Source: Scatophagus argus
Taxonomy: Eukaryota; Chordata; Actinopteri; Scatophagidae
Assembly (NCBI RefSeq): GCF_020382885.2
Contig: NC_058499.1
Coordinates: forward strand, 16,663,872-16,727,871
Reading direction: 5' to 3'
Length of the DNA stretch: 64,000 nucleotides
In this document: positions 36,279 to 46,384 of the stretch, in pieces
Layout: every line of letters starts with the position of its first letter
Position numbering within the stretch: position 1 is the first letter of the stretch
Notes under the pieces: generated by a model
Told to the model about the DNA's origin: nothing
The model's database searches: none
Seen by the model: the letters and a program-made list of their open reading frames with translations, nothing else
Program-made: the position numbers and the translations under genes

Positions 36279-39200
36279 CTGAAAGACAGAAAAACCGTCT
36301 TTTAGCACAGCCGTATATGAACAGCATTTGGAAAAAACACATGGTCATGTTTTTTACATGCTATTTAGTGAACTGTATTCACAGTTTAGTTCAAGGTTCA
36401 ATTCAGTATTTTTTCTAAACATGTAAATTCCACGTAGCAATTGATACAGGAGCTGTAAATAGCAAAAAAGAGTAAAATGTTCTGCTTCTAAGCAAACTGG
36501 CAAATAATCTTTAACAATGCAATACCATGAATCTGTGAACCCTTCAGTCAGGGTACTTGTCGAAGGCGGGCAGGGTATGTGTGCAGGCAGTGGCAACAGA
36601 GGGACCTCAGTCCTGGTCAACTGCTGGACACTCTGGTGTGTCATGTCTCTGTCTCCTGTCCCAGGGGAGCATCCTATCTTGCTGAAATCAGATAAATATT
36701 CTGACTTGGTCTGACTGTGTTGAAGCCTACGTGCACGGATCCCTGGTGGTTTGCGATTGCCTGTAGCTGCTGTGGCACTGAGAGGAGGAGAAGGGGACAA
36801 CATGGTGTCTGGGGACAGGGACAGTCGAGCTACATCAGGGGAAAAGGCTTCTCTGTGATGCAGGTCTGAAAGTAAAACAAAATCATTAGTAGCTTCCATT
36901 ACTGTTTGTAATCCACTGGTATATCAATCGTTTTCAACTTAGACATTACTGTGGATAGATGATCATTATACATTTAAATTCTCTTTGTTTAAATTGTCAC
37001 TTGTTTTAAAAGCAACAATAAGAATGTTCATTCAGTGAGCAATCACCTGGGGAAGGAGACTGGAAAGAGGAATCTGGTGAGGCAGTATCTAGGCTGTCAC
37101 CATGCTTTTCCTCTACATGTTCTTCATCACTACTATCAGTCCTTACAGCACCAAAGTGTTCCTCTTTGTCATCATCTTCCCCCTCATCTTCATCACTGTG
37201 CTGAATAGTCAGGACCTGTGGTAATCTTTCCGTCTTTATGGCCCTGAGACGCCTGAAAAATAGTGTTTAATGGTATTTTGTTTATTTGCTTAATTTTAAT
37301 TTTGAAGAAGAAGCCAGGTTCATGGCTAAAGTGAGGAACAAGCAAGAAGACTCCAAACCACAACTGTCCTCATGGATTGGATGCAGATCATATTCCACTT
37401 GCAACACATTATATCATATAGTGTGCTTCCCAGCTTAAGAAAAATTAAGGGGAGATGTGCAAGTACCTGCTGTGCTGCTCCCTCCAAGCTCTGAGCTCAG
37501 CAAACACATCAGCACGTTCTCTAACATCAGGCTCCTCAAGGTCATACGTGTGTTCTGGCACATGGATGGGAAGGTCACGGGGAGTGAAAGTAGACCTTAT
37601 CGGTGCTGTCTGTGAGATGGAAGAGAGGGAGATTGAGTGTGAGAGGTAAGAGTGGAAGACAGGAAACATAAAAGAATAGAGGCCAAATTGCTGAGTACAT
37701 TAATTATGAATAGACGGCAGAGTAATAGTCAAACAGAGAGGGAGCGCAAACGCAAGAGGGGCAGGAAGGGCAAGACAGCAGCGGTGTGTATATGCCAGTG
37801 TGACAGGCCCCATGGCGTTGGCAGTGAGAGCCCCATCTGTCAGGTCTCTCTGACACTGTTGCAGTGACTCCTGCTAATAATTAGCCCCTTCTGTTTATAC
37901 TGACATGATGTTAAAGATATGAGCTGATGGTGTCAGACAGCCATAATGGCCTCTCAAAGTCCATAAAGCTTGTTGTTTCCATTAAACCACACTAAATGTT
38001 ATACAGCCTGCAAGAAATGATAGACTGGTGTGGATTCATTTGATATCTGATTAATAGAGATCTGTTTAGTTTCCAAGAACATGTTTTGTAACTGAAATGG
38101 TGGATATTTTGTTTTCTTCCTCCAAAACACACCACCTACCTTCAACTTTTCTCTCCTTGCTCGAATCGCCTGCACCGGGTTTCCACAGAACAGGATCTTG
38201 CCAGCTCCTTCAAGGACAGAAAGAGCAAATCAAAGCAAATCAGCAAATCAAACTGTTTTCTGACACAAACAAGTCCTCTTGGTGGCACTGTGGAGTAGAG
38301 ATTGCTGTTGACAATGTTTATCTGTACTGGGTGACATTATTGAGAATGGAACTGACATTAAAACTATAGAAAATACAGAGATGGAAATAGTTCCCATGGG
38401 TCAGTAGTTGTGCCACAACCGATATGGTTAATCAAGACACTAAAGCAGCAACATAAGGCTGGATTTAGAAGGTCCCACAGTGGGAACATCATCATCAAAA
38501 AAAAGTGATTGGAGTGCCTAACCGTGCGTCATTATACTGGTTTCTGCTTCCACTGCTGCTAGATCTGAGTCCGCAGAACCAGGTCTGGACCCATAAGGGG
38601 AGAGAACCCCAGGTCTGGTGGCTGACATGGGTCTGGAGCCAGTGTGGGGTCTGGAGCCTGCTGACGACAGGGGCCAGACACAGGAGCGGCTGGAAGCAGG
38701 ATGTCTGGCTGAGGTGGGTCTGCTGTAATGACATGCACTGTCTGGTGTTTCCTCTACAAAGACAATAGTGATCTTCCCATTAAAAACGGAGCTGTGATTA
38801 ACTTGCACGCATCAAATGACTCAAAACAACAATATACATGCACTAACCTTTTTCAGTAGCTGCCTGACAGGAATTGCGGTCTCTGATGGAGTTTCGGAGA
38901 ATGGCCCAGTCATCTCCCAAGGTGCTGCTACAGCTACACCCATCCTCCTCCACCCTTAAATTGTCTAGGTAACACAGCTGAGGGACCAGCTCCCTCACTG
39001 CAGCCTGATACCTATAGTGTGTCTGGGTAAAAAGGAGGAAGAATATGGAAGAGTGGATGGCGAGTGGTATTAGTTAGAATATGTGACTTAAATGTTTGCA
39101 CAGTAGTGTACACTGTCACACTTTAGTACTCATACACAACACAGGCAAGTAAAATTGTCTGTTTCAGATATCACGACTGATATGCAGTTTGATGTGTGTA

Positions 39201-42200
39201 GAGACAGGTGCACTGTGGAGAAAAGCTGAATTGTAACTCACAAAGTAAATTAAATAGTTGTTTTTTAATGATTTTGGTATTGACTCATATTCTGTCGTAT
39301 CATCCTGCTTAAAAACCGAGGTGCTTATGTCACTTAAGTGACTTTGAAAAAGACTCAAAGAGACTTTGAAAAAGACTCAAAGAGGCTCACACACAAAGTA
39401 CAGTATAATTTAGTTATGTACTAAGTCACAACCACATACTGTATGATGGGCTACATGAGATGCTATAGGTGAAAACCAGCAAGCAAGAACCAGGATATGT
39501 TGTAAAGGAGATCTGCCAACACAGATGACTCTTATTTTGACCCACAGTTAAAAAAAACAGTGTTCATTTATATCACCAAATCAGTGATACACTAGTAGTC
39601 CAAATGTTAGACAGTTCTAAATGTGTCAGTAGCTACCAGTATCACATTAAGATAATATATATTAGCTACCATTCATTATGTTTTTGCATTTGGTCTTGAC
39701 CGTTACGATACTTTAATGAATCTGTGGCGTAAGGAGGCAAAAGGCATAAAGCTATGCAGGTTAATAACTAGTGCTACTAAAGCCTACAATGGGCTCTTTG
39801 CACTCAAGTCTGGTCTTTAACCAGCACAGAGAGAGAGAGAGAGAGAGGGAGCGAGAGAGAGAGCAGCAAATCACTGAGCTACTGAGCGATTAAATTAGAG
39901 CACAGCACTCCTGCCCTTCATCAAACCACACAGATGCAATGAATGAAAAAAGAGAGTGAAAGGTTGGCAGGGAGGAAACCAAAGAGAAAAGAGGAGGAGA
40001 ATAAGGGCTGTTTGAGAGGAAGTGAGCGGATGTGTGTGTGTGTGTGTGTGTGTGTGTGAGATGGGAAGCAAGAGAGCAAGAAGAGTGATAGTTTGGCAAG
40101 AGAGCAAAACCTAGAACTCCTCAGTCACTACAAAGCACGGGCCTAATGCATATTCAGCTCAGCATCTCCCATCATTGCCCTAGTTTCCTAATTAATGCTC
40201 TGCTGGTGGGTGTAAATAAACACATTCACAGTGGCCCAAAAAACTCAAAGCACACTGTGTCTCAAATCAGCAAAAGGTGTAAATTCAGCTTCTACCGTGT
40301 ATTTCCAGCTTCGACAAATATGTGCATGGTGAGCTGCCTTATGCCCTGGTCATTTACATCCAAATATAAATATGCAGGCCAGTTTTCAAAGAGATCATAT
40401 ATCACTGTAATATAACAATAAAATACTATGTCTGTGTCATGATGTCTCCACAGAACAGTGTGCCAGATGTGCGGTTGTTATGTTGGATTATTTCGATGCC
40501 TCCTGTTTTCCCTTTGTCCCATCTGGTGTGCTGAAGAACCAGATACAGAGCAGTGAGATCACATAGATACTTTCATGTCTCAGCACATTCTAATTACATT
40601 TCGCTCAGTATCTGACAAAGGGCTGAAAGCCTCCTATCAGAGGAGAGACAACTAACGGAACAATACCAACATCAAAACCACAAATTGCACCTGCAAGTTG
40701 GCTTTTACAACATCAACTGAATGCAAGGCTGCCTTTTCTGGAACTCAGCCTGGGTCCTTGCTCAAATTTTTAGTCAGCACCCACCCTTTTTTTGTTTTAT
40801 GATTTTTACCACCTTTCTGTGATTTTCACTTTTACGCCACTTCGTACTGGCTGCAGCAGTTGACAATGACTCATGATTTTAATTGTATTCCGCTCACTCA
40901 CAGTATCTTAATCTACAAAAGAAGATTATAAATGTCATTTGCATACATGCAGAGAAAGCATGTTAACACATACACATCAAATGTTCTCCTTGCATTATCA
41001 TCAATGCCTGGGTGGTGATACGACTGTTGTGTACAGTACAGGTAGACACATAACTTTTGTAGCTAATATCGTCTCTCCCCGATGTCTCCAATTTCACTAC
41101 ACCCCCTTTGGAAAAATGCTTATTTGTCAAATATCTGTGTCCACTGGATCATAAAGGACAAAGAAGGATCCTAACAAGGACAGACAAAGAGGTCTGGTGA
41201 AAGAAAAGCCAGCATTTGGGGTGCAACCTGATCTATTTGACCTTATAAGAGTGCCATCTCTTTTTGCATGAGGTGACAAATGTATACAATAGTCAGTTAT
41301 AAGATATAAACAACATTAGGAAGACATTACTCTACCTGGATGGCAGTGGGGTTTGGGCGCTCACACACAGGGTTTCCCTCAAGGGTGAGTGTCTGGAGTT
41401 TTTCACACAAACTCAGATACTGGACCTGAACCAGGTCATCCACATCATTCCCTTCCAAATCTAAGAGCTGCAGATTCTCCAGCATGCCAACCTGACTCAA
41501 GTCTGACACACTGTTATAGGCCACATACAACTCCTGAATCAGGAGGGAGAGCATAGCAGAGATTGGCAGAAGGGAATAAAATGTGTGATGAGACAAACTG
41601 AAAAACTGGCAGACAGAAACTTGAATCAACACAGAGTCAATAACAGAGAAATCCTGTGGTTACATAAAGGGAACATGTTAAACATATAATAAAAGCCAGA
41701 GAGAGAGAGATCCATTACCTTCCCATCTCACAGAGACTTGGTACTTAAAAACTGATCACTTAACATTATACCATTACTCAAGACTTTGGACAATTTGTAA
41801 TCTATAAAGTCTACCTTGAGGGAGGGCAAAGTAGAAATGCCATCTAGGTCTTGTAAGGAGCAGCAAGGCATCCATAGTACTTGCAGGTGGGAGAGGGACG
41901 TTCCCAGGTCTCTAAAGGGATAAAACAGCCATACTTGATTTAGAGACAGGGAGAGGAGTTACACAACACTGTGGATTGTGGGAGAGGTTATCTAGTCCCT
42001 TAGTTGCTGAAGCTAGAAGCTCTTTTTTATTCCCCAATATGCAGGCCTCTCTGACCTGTCTCAGTCTACCCTCCCATAACACCCTCTCTACATCAGCTCA
42101 GAGCAGGAAATGCTATCAGAAGCAGTGTATGTCCAGCTGGCTCCGCTTTGCTGCTCTCAGGGTGGGGAGGACAGCTCCATATCTTCCTGTTTGTACTGTC

Positions 42201-45200
42201 TTGTACCTCAGCAGTCTCTCAGGTAACAACTCTCCACCTGTCCTGTCATAAGGACACTGTGTGTGTCATTCTGGAGGTTTATTGCTTTTTGTCTATCCAA
42301 TTTTGATGACACAGCTGTGGCTGCAATCAAACTAGAAGGACAATCCAGGAGAAACTGTGTATTTCCTGGCTTTCTCCCCACACCGTTCCAAATTGACAAA
42401 TCTGAAATCTGATATGCCAAAAACCCTTCTCTGTCCCATTGTGAGACAGGTAGGTGAACTTGTTCTCCACATGTATCTATGCCTAAGAGTGTACTGAACA
42501 CCATATATACTGGTATCTGGTTTACAAGCGGTGACGTGCATCTTCATTACAGAAATACTGTATCGCAAGAAGGCCTGCGCTGTTACCACACCATATGCTT
42601 TCCGTACCAGGTATACATCCCTTTGACGCCTCACCTATTATTCTGCCTCAAAGAAAGTCTTTTTTATGACTACTGAGGCCTCTCGCTCTTCTAGCACACG
42701 TGAGCACTGTGAAACATGACAGTAATCCCCATGGGTCAGCTACTGCTCTCTTTCAAACTTACACTCTTTATGGAAAAACCTGGACTCTGTTTCTAAATAA
42801 TAAGCTAAATATGAAATGGTTCATACAGTGACAAGAAGCCTACCTCAGTGGCAGTTCAGCTTTGTTTAACAACTTATTTCACATTTGGTTTTGTGATTTG
42901 CAACTTCCTGTGCTTGTTCTCCTTGGAACAGACCAGGAACGTTATGTAACATTACTCTTACCTTACTGACATAATCATACTGTTGTTCATTCTGAGCTGC
43001 ACCAGCTCAGGCAAGTAGGCACCTACAAGATGATCAGATAAACAAAGTTATATTTCTTACTTTCATGTGACAGTGGGGTGATTGTATTGTATTGAATTTT
43101 AAACAAGCTTCTTGACTCAGTTCTAATGTCACCTAATCGCATGTTCATCCTCAGTTACATTGGCCTGCAAAAGTACTCATACTCCTGGAACTTTTCCACA
43201 TTTTGTCACGTCACGACCACAAACATAAATAAATTTTATTGGCATTTTATGTGAAATACCAACACAAAGCGGCACAAAATTGTGATGTGTAGTAGAAAGA
43301 AAATTATACATGATTTCCAATTTTTTTTACAATTAAAAAACTGGAAAGTGCAGCGTGCAAAATTATTCAGCCCCCTGAGAGCAACCAATTGCCGTCAGAA
43401 GTTGCCTGATGATTGCAGAATGATTGAATGTTGACCTAATGATTAAATAGAGTCCACCGGTGTGTAATCTTTCAGCAGGGCAACAACCCTAAACATAAAG
43501 CCAAAACTACAAAGGAATGGTTTAAGACAAAACATATTCATGTGTTAGAATGGCCCAGTCAAAGTCCAGACCTAAATCCAATCGAGAATCTGTGGCAAGA
43601 TCTGAAAACTGCTGTTCATAAACACTGTCCATCTAATCTGACTGAGCTTGAGCTGTTTTGCAAAGAAGAATGGCCAAAAAAAAATTCAGTCTGTAGATGT
43701 GCAAAGCTGGTAGAAACACACCCCAAAAGATTTGTAGCTGTAATTGCAGTGAAAGGTGGTTCCACAAAGTATTGACTCAGGGGGGATGAATACGTCTGCA
43801 TGCTGCACTTTTCAATTTTTTATTTGTAAAAAACTTTTGAAATCATGTATAATTTTCCTTCTACTTCACAATTGTGTGCTGCTTTGTGTTGGTCTTTCAC
43901 ATAAAATGCCAATAAACTTTATTTATATTTGTGGTAGTGACGTGACAAAGTGTGGATAAGCTCCAGGGGTATGAATACTACAAGCCACTGTAGATAAAAG
44001 GAAGAGCACCTACACTGACAGGAGAGGCATGACTCACACACACTCTGCCATGTCTGCACTTGTGAAATCTAGAATTTTCTGAGGACAAAGGTAAGCATGA
44101 TGAACATTTTCTTCCACCAGTCATCCTGAACTGCGGTTGGCACACCTAACAGGAAATCTAATAAAGATTGTGTGCATTGTGTGTATCATTACAGTGTTTT
44201 TAAATGTCTATGTCTAATCTAGTTTAGGTTTATTGTCCACGTGGACATTACAACCATCATCTGTAATGAATCATCATTTTACAAAAAGTCTTCCAAGTTT
44301 TTAAAAATATGAATTTAAGTGTAATAGGAGTTACTGCTATGAGGCCATGTTTACATAAGGAAGACTGGATACAAACAGTGAAACCAATACCAAAAACCAG
44401 GGTTTGGTATTGATACTCAATACCTTTAAGGTATCAGTCAAAATAACAAAGTACAAAGTAGTATCAAAGCCTCTGCAGGCAAATCATACCTGAATTTGAT
44501 TATTTTTGTCCTTAGAGCTTTAAACATATGACTAAGTGTATGGTCTTGCTTTCAGCTAACCACTGCAAACATTGCAACATGTGACTGGCCCACTACCACA
44601 GCAGCTACGACCCATACAGTCTGTGGTGTAGTGATGTATTTGAGTTGGCAGCTCAGCATGTCAAAATATCTGAAGTACTCTATCGGTGTTTGTAACAGTT
44701 TAAGGGTACTGGTATTGGTACTGGTGTCATATTTTTGAAGATACTCAGAACTACCAAAAACAGAGAACACTAATGTGTAGACAAACAAACTTATGAAACA
44801 TGTCCATGTCTGTGTAGATTCTCAGTCATCCAGGTCATCTTGCGTAGAAGAACTTGAGTTGGGGGAAGTGAAGATGTTTCACCTCTTATCCAAAAGGCTT
44901 CTTCAGCTCTGATTAACTGGTCGGGAGACCCAGGTATTAAAGTGAGAAGGCAGACGCGCCCAGCCAACATATGACTGCAAGGGGGTTGAATGGGTCATTA
45001 TCGCACAAAGCCATCATGTGACTCGTTAGAGTCTCATGTGTCCAGGTGTGAATGACTGTTTGTATGAAACATTAAGTCACGGTGAACAAATACAAAAAAC
45101 ATAAGTACACATACAAACTTGGTACTGTACCTGTGCAAAATGGTTTGAAATAGTAAGTCATGGTTTACATGTAGAAGTGCCTTAGTGTGCTGTTCATCTT

Positions 45201-45973
45201 ACCAAAGCTACCCAGTGTGCCTTCTTGTGTGTCTATGCAGAGCTCCAGCGATGTCACATGAGAGAGGTTCCCAGTTCCACACAACAATTCCTGTAAGGGC
45301 AGGAAATAAATAATAAACAGCTGACCGTACTTACCTTAGATATACACAGATGACTTTTATATAACAAATTATGCAAAGCCTGTGATGTGAAAAAATTCTG
45401 TCTGGCAACTTCACCTTAACACATCAATCTGCACAGCATGTGCTGCTTTCTCTATAGTTTGTGCTCATGCATCAGTTCACCAGGCATAGGGAAGGCAATA
45501 ACAGAATGATTTCATCGTAATATGAGCACAGTAATACAGGCAGGATACATGTAATATATGTTAAATCTTATTTCCACGTTAATATATGCAATGCCATTTT
45601 CCATAGCCAAGTTGAAATTAAGCTATAAAAATGCCTGTGCTGCTGCTGCTGTAAATGAGATAAATGGATAAATCAGATAGTATGGATTACTTATGGCTGG
45701 CCTATGCACAAAGCCTAACCACATGAATCAGACAATCACACGGGAGAACAGGGGTGTCAGTGGGATGAACACTGTTTGTATCCTCAGGCACTTCTGCAAA
45801 CCCACCAACTTCTCTGGAGAGAGGTAGGAAAGCTCCACTGCCATTTCAGCGTCATCACGGGGTTTCGTGGCAGGAGTTGGGTTGATGTGTCCTGATCCAC
45901 TCAGCTCGGTCACTAGGACCCGTGCAGTGGCAGGCCGGACCTGCTGGTGCACAGACCCGTGAGAGCAACTCAT
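36110..45973 (-). CDS. lrrc56: leucine-rich repeat-containing protein 56
   Basis: Twelve coding exons (gene order): 45973-45806, 45290-45203, 43022-42962, 41911-41815, 41533-41336, 39022-38848, 38753-38523, 38207-38140, 37609-37467, 37252-37047, 36865-36526, 36278-36110. All introns are GT-AG and the phases sum to 1944 nt, that is 647 residues plus stop. LRRs span about residues 57-204 (for example LQVLW, LQLLDLEGNDVDDL and LQTLTLEGNPVC, matching human LRRC56). A capping segment YRYQAAVRELVPQL follows, then an SRP-rich linker, a GAGKILFCGNPVQAI motif, an AELRAWREQH motif, an acidic segment and a Ser/Pro-rich tail. Human LRRC56 is about 540 residues, so this tail is longer. The family is needed for motile cilia through outer dynein arm assembly or transport; human mutations cause ciliary disease. 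The start is the first in-frame ATG after the 45985 acceptor. The last junction (TCATG|GTATTG) has a mediocre donor but is the one that keeps frame. Confidence 0.9.
36526..36865 (-). CDS. lrrc56: lrrc56 coding exon 11
   Basis: Acceptor TACTTTCAG|ACC. Residues 479-591 are Ser/Pro-rich (SPDVARLSLSPDTMLSPSPP, then KPPGIRARRLQHSQTKSEYL). The frame stays open past the called donor to 36354, so an alternative terminal exon ending there, without exon 12, is possible. Confidence 0.7.
37047..37252 (-). CDS. lrrc56: lrrc56 coding exon 10 (acidic segment)
   Basis: Encodes residues 410-478 with HSDEDEGEDDDKEEHFG and DSSDEEHVEEKHGD. Boundaries are TTTTTCAG|GCG and CCCCAG|GTGATT. Confidence 0.85.
37467..37609 (-). 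CDS. lrrc56: lrrc56 coding exon 9
   Basis: Residues 363-409, ending AELRAWREQHSR, which aligns with ALAGLRAWREHGVR in human LRRC56. Boundaries are CATCTCACAG|ACA and AGCAG|GTACTT. Confidence 0.88.
37610..38139 (-). other. lrrc56: lrrc56 intron 8: nothing further seen
   Basis: A 530-nt intron; purine-rich near 37.62-37.77 kb. No repeat or exon recognised. Confidence 0.8.
38140..38207 (-). CDS. lrrc56: lrrc56 coding exon 8
   Basis: A 68-nt exon encoding GAGKILFCGNPVQAIRARRE, matching the human GAGQVLCGNPTKGLRERR segment, so this short motif is conserved from fish to human. Boundaries are TTGAAG|GAG and TTGAAG|GTAGGT. Confidence 0.88.
38208..38522 (-). other. lrrc56: lrrc56 intron 7: nothing further seen
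   Basis: A 315-nt intron with no recognised element. Confidence 0.8.
38523..38753 (-). CDS. lrrc56: lrrc56 coding exon 7 (SRP-repeat segment)
   Basis: Residues 263-339. SRP occurs four times (YSRPTSA, GSRPHTG, GSRPMSA, GSRPGSA), with related SARHP and ATRP units between. It is a low-complexity, basic, phosphorylatable region. Acceptor is TTTGTAG|AGG; the donor GTTAGG is weaker than average but the frame continues correctly. Confidence 0.85.
38848..39022 (-). CDS. lrrc56: lrrc56 coding exon 6 (LRR cap)
   Basis: Residues 205-262. YRYQAAVRELVPQLCYLDN is the LRR C-terminal cap, matching human YNYRAEVRKLIPQLQVLDE. The segment DDWAILRNSIRD aligns with QDWLAVKEAIKK. Confidence 0.9.
39340..39383. 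repeat. perfect 22-bp tandem duplication
   Basis: The unit GACTTTGAAAAAGACTCAAA plus GA occurs twice head to tail without mismatch, so the duplication is recent. It lies inside lrrc56 intron 5. Confidence 0.85.
40030..40058. repeat. (TG)n microsatellite
   Basis: About 14 TG units in lrrc56 intron 5. Confidence 0.9.
41336..41533 (-). CDS. lrrc56: lrrc56 coding exon 5 (core LRRs)
   Basis: Residues 139-204, from ELYVAYNSVSDL to NPTAIQ, the best-conserved part of the protein. ELYVAYN, LDLEGNDVDDL, VQYLSLC and LTLEGNPVC line up with human ELYASYN, LDLEGNSVEDL, VRYLQLC and LTLEGNLVC. Confidence 0.93.
41815..41911 (-). CDS. lrrc56: lrrc56 coding exon 4
   Basis: Residues 106-138: DLGTSLSHLQVLWMPCCSLQ then DLDGISTLPSLK, corresponding to human DLGTSLGHLQVLWLARCGLADLDGISSLPALQ. 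Confidence 0.92.
41912..42961 (-). other. lrrc56: lrrc56 intron 3: nothing further seen
   Basis: About 1 kb. Some chance open frames exist on both strands but none has splice sites or recognisable protein. Confidence 0.75.
42962..43022 (-). CDS. lrrc56: lrrc56 coding exon 3
   Basis: A 61-nt exon encoding AYLPELVQLRMNNSMIMSV, corresponding to human VYLPNLCQLKLNGSHLGSL. Boundaries are CTTGTAG|GTG and GTAAG|GTAAGA. Confidence 0.9.
43156..43992 (+). mobile_element. internally deleted Tc1-like transposon with long inverted repeats
   Basis: Terminal inverted repeats of about 210 bp face each other: 43158 onward (CATTGGCCTGCAAAAGTAC) and the reverse complement of the sequence ending at 43990 (CAGTGGCTTGTAGTATTCAT). 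TA flanks both ends (43156-43157, 43991-43992), the Tc1/mariner target duplication. The element is 833 bp, about half the usual 1.6 kb. What remains inside encodes the last third of a Tc1 transposase, so the first two thirds and the first catalytic Asp are deleted. It is non-autonomous. Confidence 0.88.
43542..43775 (+). pseudogene. C-terminal fragment of Tc1-like transposase
   Basis: The frame begins in LEWPSQSPDLNPIENLWQ, the conserved region that includes the last acidic residue of the DDE catalytic triad in Tc1 transposases. It continues through a helical tail. The N-terminal DNA-binding domain and the first catalytic residues are missing, so it cannot be active. Confidence 0.85.
44370..44760. 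mobile_element. possible non-autonomous DNA element with palindromic GGTATTG ends
   Basis: The left part has ACCAATACC followed by GGTATTGATACTCAATACC, a perfect 8-bp-arm palindrome. The right part (about 44703-44723) has GGTACTGGTATTGGTACTGG, whose complement contains the same ACCAATACC word. GGTA/TACC-rich, self-complementary ends are seen in some fish non-autonomous elements. I could not fix exact ends or a target duplication. Confidence 0.3.
44812..45070 (-). mobile_element. dispersed teleost repeat with degenerate hammerhead-like core
   Basis: On the minus strand, GAAGAAGCCTTTTGGATAAG then AGGTGAAACATCTTC followed by GATGACCTGGATGACTGAG are phrases I recall as recurring in fish genomes as part of a dispersed retroelement-associated repeat. 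CTGAAGA (44906-44900) and GAAAC flank a 6-bp hairpin CCTTTT/AAGAGG, resembling the CUGAUGA...GAAA core of small hammerhead ribozymes. The family name is not known to me and no boundaries are certain. Confidence 0.4.
45203..45290 (-). CDS. lrrc56: lrrc56 coding exon 2
   Basis: Residues 57-85: ELLCGTGNLSHVTSLELCID and TQEGTLGSF, corresponding to human LTQTQDLDSVRTLELRVDTTQESLGNF. Confidence 0.9.
45291..45805 (-). other. lrrc56: lrrc56 intron 1 (coding): nothing further seen
   Basis: A 515-nt intron; AT-rich with no recognised element. Confidence 0.8.
45806..45973 (-). CDS. lrrc56: lrrc56 coding exon 1
   Basis: The exon begins at acceptor ATTTCAG|GTG (45985) with 12 nt of 5' UTR, then ATG at 45973. 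It encodes residues 1-56, starting MSCSHGSVHQQ. The N-terminus is poorly conserved; VELSYLSPEKL corresponds to human VRVHELSLREL. The donor is TTG|GTGGGT. Confidence 0.82.
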
Positions 45974-46241
45974 CTTTCTACCCACCTGAAATCACCAATA
46001 GGAAAGCGTTTTAACAACATTGGTTTACTGACTTTTTAACAAAGAGAAAATGTCATGTATATCTATGACTATCTTTTCTAACTACCGTTAAAATAGCTAG
46101 CCATCAAGCTAGCGCTACGAAGTTACTGTTTAATGTTGACATAACGCGTCAGGTAAATAATTTAATATTCCATTCACACAAACGAAACATACTTTATAAA
46201 TAAATTTGATATAATAGTTTTTTTCTTGCAATTTATATTAC

Positions 46242-46310
46242 CTGTTGCATGAAACTGCAGACTAGAAAGATCTATGCATTTTACAGACTGAGCACTTTGC
46301 TTTCAAGCAA
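46242..46310 (-). other. lrrc56: lrrc56 untranslated first exon (5' edge approximate)
   Basis: On the minus strand a short stretch ends at a good donor, CATGCAACAG|GTAATA, with 256 nt of intron to the coding-exon-1 acceptor. The transcription start is not determined; promoter motifs just to the right place it near 46.3 kb. Confidence 0.5.
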
Positions 46311-46312
46311 AA

Positions 46313-46326
46313 GTTTGCTTGGCAAC
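46313..46326. promoter_or_regulatory. near-match RFX X-box in the lrrc56 promoter
   Basis: GTTTGCTTGGCAAC has one perfect GGCAAC half and one imperfect GTTTGC half in X-box (RFX) arrangement. X-boxes near the start site mark ciliary genes controlled by RFX factors, which fits LRRC56's role in motile cilia. The match is by eye. Confidence 0.5.
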
Positions 46327-46371
46327 CACACACCACTTCCTGGATACCATACTGGGAGGCCCATGATCCCA

Positions 46372-46384
46372 TGGGATATGTAGT
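46372..46384. promoter_or_regulatory. ZNF143/THAP11-type promoter motif
   Basis: TGGGATATGTAGT is, on the minus strand, ACTACATATCCCA, an exact fit to the ACTAYRNNNCCCR core promoter motif. It lies about 50-70 bp upstream of the likely lrrc56 start and faces the hras side. An ETS-like CACTTCCTGG sits nearby at 46335-46344. Confidence 0.6.

Larger units (their letters stand above)
39023..41335 (-). other. lrrc56: lrrc56 intron 5
   Basis: A 2.3-kb intron. It contains a 22-bp tandem duplication at 39340-39383, a GA-rich array at about 39.83-39.86 kb and a TG array at 40.03-40.06 kb. No exon or transposon recognised. Confidence 0.8.
43023..45202 (-). other. lrrc56: lrrc56 intron 2 (contains most of the gene's mobile DNA)
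   Basis: A 2.2-kb intron holding an internally deleted Tc1-like element (43158-43990), a possible non-autonomous element (about 44370-44760) and a dispersed repeat with a hammerhead-like motif (about 44812-45070). The rest is AT-rich spacer. Confidence 0.8.

Noticed and set aside
45974..45985. In-frame GTG start four codons upstream for lrrc56
   Set aside because: It lies directly at the splice acceptor and is not an ATG; the ATG at 45973 is the natural start.
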